From Rhizorhapis sp036570425 (lineage in GTDB: Bacteria > Pseudomonadota > Alphaproteobacteria > Sphingomonadales > Sphingomonadaceae): a DNA stretch of 64,000 nucleotides. The stretch spans positions 186,001 through 250,000 of the forward strand of contig DATCYF010000023.1 of assembly GCA_036570425.1 (NCBI GenBank), in the 5' to 3' direction. Both the position numbers and the translations under genes were made by a program. The notes below the pieces were generated by a model that did no database searches, was not told where the DNA came from, and saw only the letters and a list, made by a program, of their open reading frames with translations. Shown in pieces: positions 60,216-64,000 of this stretch (its first letter is position 1; every line of letters begins with the position of its first letter).

Positions 60216-62462
60216 ATGAGTGACTTTACAGATCCGTTCGACCAGATTGTTGAGGCTCCCTTCGATACAGCGCTTTCGGAACGCTATCTGGTTTATGCGC
60301 TTTCGACGATTACAGCGCGGTCGCTGCCGGACCTGCGCGACGGGTTGAAGCCGGTGCACCGCCGCCTGCTCTGGGCGATGCGGCTCTTGAAGCTGGACCC
60401 AGCCAGCGGATACAAGAAATGCGCGCGGGTGGTCGGCGATGTCATCGGCAAATATCACCCGCATGGCGACGCATCGGTCTATGACGCAATGGTCCGTTTG
60501 GCGCAGAGCTTTTCGCTGCGTTACCCGCTGGTCGACGGGCAGGGGAACTTCGGCAATATCGACGGGGATAATGCGGCGGCCTATCGATACACCGAGGCGC
60601 GGCTGACGCAGGTGGCGATCGATCTGATGGCCGGGCTGGACGAAGGCACGGTCGAATTCCGCCCGACCTATAATGGTGAGGATGAAGAGCCCGAGATCAT
60701 GCCGGGGCTTTTCCCCAACCTGCTCGCGAACGGGGCGAGCGGGATTGCCGTGGGCATGGCGACCAACATCCCCTCCCATAACGTCGCGGAAATCATCGAT
60801 GCCGCCATGCTGCTGGTCGAGCAGCCGGAGGCAAGCCACGAACAGATCATGGCATTGGTGCAGGGGCCCGACTTTGCGACAGGCGGGATCGTAATCGACA
60901 GCCCCGCAGCGATCCAGGACGCCTATGCCACCGGCCGGGGAGCGTTCCGCGTGCGATCCCGCTGGCACAAGGAGGATGAGGGGCGCGGCACCTGGGTCGC
61001 CGTCATCACCGAGATTCCCTACCAGGTGCAGAAGGGCAAGCTGATCGAACAGATCGCCCAACTGATCGCGGACAAGAAGCTGCCGATTTTGGCCGACATT
61101 CGCGACGAATCGGACACTGAGATCCGCATCGTGCTTGAACCGCGCAGCCGCACGGTCGATCCCCATGTGCTGATGGACAGTCTGTTCCGGCTCTCCGACC
61201 TTGAAAACCGCGTATCGCTGAACCTCAATGTGCTTGATGCGCATCACACGCCGCGCGTCATGGGCCTGAAGGAAGTGCTCACCGAATGGCTGAAGCACCA
61301 GATCGAGGTGCTTGTCCGCCGTTCCCAGCACCGGCTCGACAAGATCGATGCGCGGATGGAACTGCTGGAAGGCTATATCATTGCCTTCCTGAACCTGGAC
61401 AGGGTGATCGAGATCATCCGGACCGAGGACGAGCCCAAGGCCATCATGATGGCGGAGTTCCAGCTCACGGACCGGCAGGCCGAGGCCATTCTCAACATGC
61501 GGCTGCGGTCCTTGCGAAAGCTGGAGGAAATGGAGCTCCGGCGCGAACGGGATCAACTCGCTGCCGAGCGCGAAGGGCTGGTGAAGCTGATCGAAAGCCC
61601 GGCGCGGCAACGCACGCGGCTCAAGAAAGACCTGACAACGTTGCGAGAACGTTATGGTCCGGAGACGGAGCTTGGCCGCCGCCGCACGACGATAGAGGAA
61701 GCAGCGCCTGCACGGGAAATCCCGCTGGAAGCCATGATCGAGCGGGAGCCCGTCACGATCATCATGTCGCAGCGCGGCTGGATTCGCGCGATGAAGGGTC
61801 ATGCGGACCTGAGCGTGAAAGACCAGTTCAAGTTCAAGGAAGGGGACGGACCGGCCTTTGCTTTTCACGCGCAGACGACGGATAAGCTCCTGCTCGTTTC
61901 GACCAATGGCCGCTTTTACACGCTTGGCGCGGACAAGCTGCCCGGCGGACGCGGCTTTGGCGAGCCGGTGCGCCTGATGGTCGATGTGGAGAATGATTCC
62001 GAAATCCTGGCGCTGCTGCCGGCCCGCACTGGCGGCAAACTGCTGCTGACGGCAGACGATGGCCGCGGGTTCGTCGCCAATATCGATGAAATCACAGCGG
62101 AAACGCGCAAGGGGCGGCAGGTCGTCAATCTGAAACCGCAGTCGAAGCTGAAGATCGTCCGGCCCATTCCTGCCAATGCTGATTTTGTCGCAGCGATTGG
62201 TGACAATCGGAAACTGGTGGTGTTCCCGCTTTCCGAACTGCCCGAAATGGCGCGGGGGCAGGGGGTGCAGTTGCAGCGCTACCGCGACGGCGGTCTGTCG
62301 GATGCCATTGCCTTCCGCCTGGAAGACGGGCTTAGCTGGACGATGGGAGGCGAAAGCGGCCGGGTGCGGACGGAGGCGGACCTTACCCCCTGGCGCGTCG
62401 CACGCGGCGCGGCGGGGCGAATGCCACCGACGGGCTTCCCCAGAAATAATCGCTTTGGCTAG
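60216..62462 (+). CDS. parC: DNA topoisomerase IV subunit A
   Basis: 748 residues from MSDFTDPFDQIVEAPFDTAL; longer readings enter otsB. The breakage-reunion domain has the active Tyr125 in AAAYRYTEARL, the quinolone-pocket segment HPHGDASVYDAM (81-92), and a C-terminal beta-propeller (about 490-740). ParC rather than GyrA is inferred from length, the starting motif and the lack of a clear GyrA box. It decatenates daughter chromosomes with ParE. Confidence 0.94.
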   Translation: MSDFTDPFDQIVEAPFDTALSERYLVYALSTITARSLPDLRDGLKPVHRRLLWAMRLLKLDPASGYKKCARVVGDVIGKYHPHGDASVYDAMVRLAQSFSLRYPLVDGQGNFGNIDGDNAAAYRYTEARLTQVAIDLMAGLDEGTVEFRPTYNGEDEEPEIMPGLFPNLLANGASGIAVGMATNIPSHNVAEIIDAAMLLVEQPEASHEQIMALVQGPDFATGGIVIDSPAAIQDAYATGRGAFRVRSRWHKEDEGRGTWVAVITEIPYQVQKGKLIEQIAQLIADKKLPILADIRDESDTEIRIVLEPRSRTVDPHVLMDSLFRLSDLENRVSLNLNVLDAHHTPRVMGLKEVLTEWLKHQIEVLVRRSQHRLDKIDARMELLEGYIIAFLNLDRVIEIIRTEDEPKAIMMAEFQLTDRQAEAILNMRLRSLRKLEEMELRRERDQLAAEREGLVKLIESPARQRTRLKKDLTTLRERYGPETELGRRRTTIEEAAPAREIPLEAMIEREPVTIIMSQRGWIRAMKGHADLSVKDQFKFKEGDGPAFAFHAQTTDKLLLVSTNGRFYTLGADKLPGGRGFGEPVRLMVDVENDSEILALLPARTGGKLLLTADDGRGFVANIDEITAETRKGRQVVNLKPQSKLKIVRPIPANADFVAAIGDNRKLVVFPLSELPEMARGQGVQLQRYRDGGLSDAIAFRLEDGLSWTMGGESGRVRTEADLTPWRVARGAAGRMPPTGFPRNNRFG

Positions 62463-62570
62463 GGTGATCGACTGAGGCGTTTGGTTGGCAAATGGAGAGG
62501 GCGATTACTTCAGTGCGCAGCAATGCTGATCATCGCAATGCAACGAAAACATTCGATTCAGCAAAATTTT

Positions 62571-62584
62571 ACGGCCCGGGCCGT
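62571..62584. promoter_or_regulatory. perfect palindrome ACGGCCCGGGCCGT upstream of the GGNEF-EAL gene
   Basis: A 14-bp perfect palindrome 12 bases before the ATG. It could be a regulator site, a hairpin near the ribosome site, or the end of a parC transcript. There is no T run to support a terminator. Confidence 0.45.
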
Positions 62585-62595
62585 ATATAGTCCAT

Positions 62596-64000
62596 ATGGG
62601 CGCAAAATCAGACTATTGGGTGGAAGAAAGCACGCCGGTTTCGATGGCCGATCGGGCGATTCATTCGCCCCATGAGGATGGCGCTGTTCCAGACTGGCTC
62701 GCTGCAATGCCGGTGGCGGCAGCAATTTTGCACGTTTTCGGCGATAATGTGACTATTCAGACGTGCAATGCCATTTTTGCTGAACGTTTCCAGGCCAAAT
62801 CGCAGGAGTGGATCGGCGGTAAAGGCGATCCTGACGGGTGCCATCAGAACATTGTGCGGTTTGCCCATTCCAGTAGCACGAGCGAGAAATTTGAACGATG
62901 CAGCGATCATCCGCTTGGCACTGAATTTCTGAACTGCGCCCTGGGACGGCTGTCCGACCATCCTGACGGAATCCGACGCCTGCTCCTGACGATCATTGAT
63001 CGAACGAGCGAGCGGCAAACGGAAAAGAATCTGCGCCGCGAGCTGGTGTCCGACAGTCTGACCGGCCTGCCTAATCGCACGGGATTTGTCGAGGATGTCG
63101 ATGCGCGACGCGCGGAAGTGGAACGCGAATCCAGCAATCAATATGCGATATTGACGGTTGATCTCGTCCGTTTCAGTCGCATCAATGAATCGCTTGGCTC
63201 CATCGCGGGCGACGAACTGATCATCACCGTTGCGCGGCGGTTGAAGTCCAGCCTTCGTCAAGGCGACATATTGGGCCGCCTTGGCGGCAATGAATTCGGG
63301 ATTTTCGCACGGCTTAACAATGGCCTTTCCGACGCGCTGCAAATTGTCCAGCGCATCAACGGCGCCCTTGCCGCCCCGTGCCGCCTCTCCGATCTTCAGA
63401 TCAGCGTCGATTGCGCCATTGGCTGCGCGCTGTCTGGCCATGAGGAGGAGGAACTGGAGGACGTACTGCGACAGGCGCAGGCGGCGATGAAGCTGGCGAA
63501 GAAGAGCGGCAAGCTGGAGATATACCGTCCGGGCGTGCTGCGCGAGGCGCGTCATCGCTTCAATCTGGAAAGCAATTTGCGAGAGGCTTTGGCAAAGGGA
63601 CGGCTGGAGCTTGCCTTTCATCCGCTTATCGACCTGCAAAATGGCGCAGTCACCGGCTTTGAAGCGCTATCGCGCTGGAACGATGCGGGACAGGGGCAAA
63701 TTTCGCCGGTGGAATTCATTCCGGTGGCCGAAGAATCCGGCCTTATCAATCCGCTCGGCCGATGGGCGATGTATGAAGCGGCGCAAACGCTCGCCAAATG
63801 GGACCGGCAATATGGCAAGGTCATGCCCATTGGCGTCAGCGTCAACCTTTCCCCCATCCAGATGGCCCGCGACGACGTGCCGAGCGTGGTCGAAGAGGCG
63901 CTGCGTTATTCGGGCGTATCAGGCAGGCGCCTGACCGTTGAGCTGACGGAAAGCGCGATCATCGCCGATCCGGACAAGGCGCGGCAGGTGCTCGCCGCGC
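62596..64000 (+). CDS. PAS-like/GGDEF-degenerate/EAL protein, 3' end outside window
   Basis: At least 468 residues; the frame is still open at the last base. An N-terminal sensor-like part (about 30-140), then a GGDEF domain whose motif reads GRLGGNEF (230-234) with Asp replaced by Asn, but with RQGD (221-224) at the inhibitory-site distance of five residues. The EAL domain begins well (GFEALSRWN, EAL at 356-358). The GGNEF site is probably not a good cyclase, so a c-di-GMP phosphodiesterase with a regulatory GGDEF-like domain is the best reading. Confidence 0.9.
   Translation, partial: MGAKSDYWVEESTPVSMADRAIHSPHEDGAVPDWLAAMPVAAAILHVFGDNVTIQTCNAIFAERFQAKSQEWIGGKGDPDGCHQNIVRFAHSSSTSEKFERCSDHPLGTEFLNCALGRLSDHPDGIRRLLLTIIDRTSERQTEKNLRRELVSDSLTGLPNRTGFVEDVDARRAEVERESSNQYAILTVDLVRFSRINESLGSIAGDELIITVARRLKSSLRQGDILGRLGGNEFGIFARLNNGLSDALQIVQRINGALAAPCRLSDLQISVDCAIGCALSGHEEEELEDVLRQAQAAMKLAKKSGKLEIYRPGVLREARHRFNLESNLREALAKGRLELAFHPLIDLQNGAVTGFEALSRWNDAGQGQISPVEFIPVAEESGLINPLGRWAMYEAAQTLAKWDRQYGKVMPIGVSVNLSPIQMARDDVPSVVEEALRYSGVSGRRLTVELTESAIIADPDKARQVLAA

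Noticed and set aside
60201..61868. 555-codon minus-strand frame opposite parC
   Set aside because: Antisense shadow of parC with no domain pattern.
1..64000. CRISPR arrays, insertion sequences, toxin-antitoxin or restriction genes
   Set aside because: I looked for phased direct repeats, transposase-like proteins and typical defence gene pairs and found none. The S24 module is the only phage-like element.

Overview
The window is a GC-rich, densely coded chromosomal segment that looks like an alphaproteobacterium of the Sphingomonadaceae (Sphingobium/Sphingomonas type). The reasons are the yebC-ruvCAB-ybgC-tolQRAB-pal order, a GapR/DUF2312 protein, a ThiS-ThiG fusion, the rpmF-plsX-fabH-ihfA-merR run, a glycosyltransferase of the exosortase-A-associated type, an intracellular PHB depolymerase, and short dispersed intergenic repeats of a kind I know from sphingomonads. 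This is family recognition, not a database result. I see no insertion sequence, prophage, CRISPR array or plasmid functions. Most of the content is core chromosome.

Layout. 1-2,000: the end of an M16 peptidase and a small unknown gene. 2,100-10,400 (minus): pal, tolB, tolA, tolR, tolQ, ybgC, ruvB, ruvA, ruvC, yebC, gapR and a DUF1244 gene; this combines cell-envelope constriction with Holliday-junction processing. 10,490-14,690 (plus): pyk and ppc, both acting on phosphoenolpyruvate. 14,700-20,200: a DUF192 lipoprotein, recX, a stand-alone fatty acyl-AMP ligase and a GGDEF-EAL protein. 20,300-23,010 (minus): arsC-like, accC, accB, aroQ. 23,180-24,330: thiS-thiG fusion with a strong terminator. 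24,640-29,700: a BASS-like transporter, a B12-riboswitch-controlled btuFCD operon, a phosphoribosyltransferase and a YbaN-like protein. 29,730-33,040: a promoter plus terminator-like leader, then argD, argF and hslO. 33,200-36,770: queC-queE, secreted unknowns and lipB. 36,850-42,120: a membrane protein, merR-ihfA-fabH-plsX-rpmF, MAPEG and a metallo-hydrolase. 42,160-43,450: an S24 (LexA/CI-like) repressor divergent from two small genes across a repeat operator. 43,500-49,060: a membrane protein, a glycosyltransferase, an ABC exporter and PHB depolymerase. 49,060-52,600: a gene-poor stretch with an unusual 18-codon ORF, then a lipoprotein, a TonB-dependent receptor and DUF2946. 52,650-55,980: tRNA-Arg, a queuosine precursor transporter, purQ, purS, purC. 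56,120-60,110 (minus): otsB-GH15-otsA for trehalose. 60,216-64,000: parC and a truncated GGNEF-EAL protein.

How it fits together: many neighbours overlap by 1-4 bases (ATGA or TGATG), which marks translationally coupled operons. The less ordinary parts are the repressor/operator module at 42.1-43.4 kb with a predicted leaderless repressor mRNA, the micro-ORF at 49.2 kb with a Shine-Dalgarno matching the full 16S tail, the hairpin with T-run placed directly after a promoter in front of argD, and the internal Gly-Gly-Gly of the ThiS-ThiG fusion.
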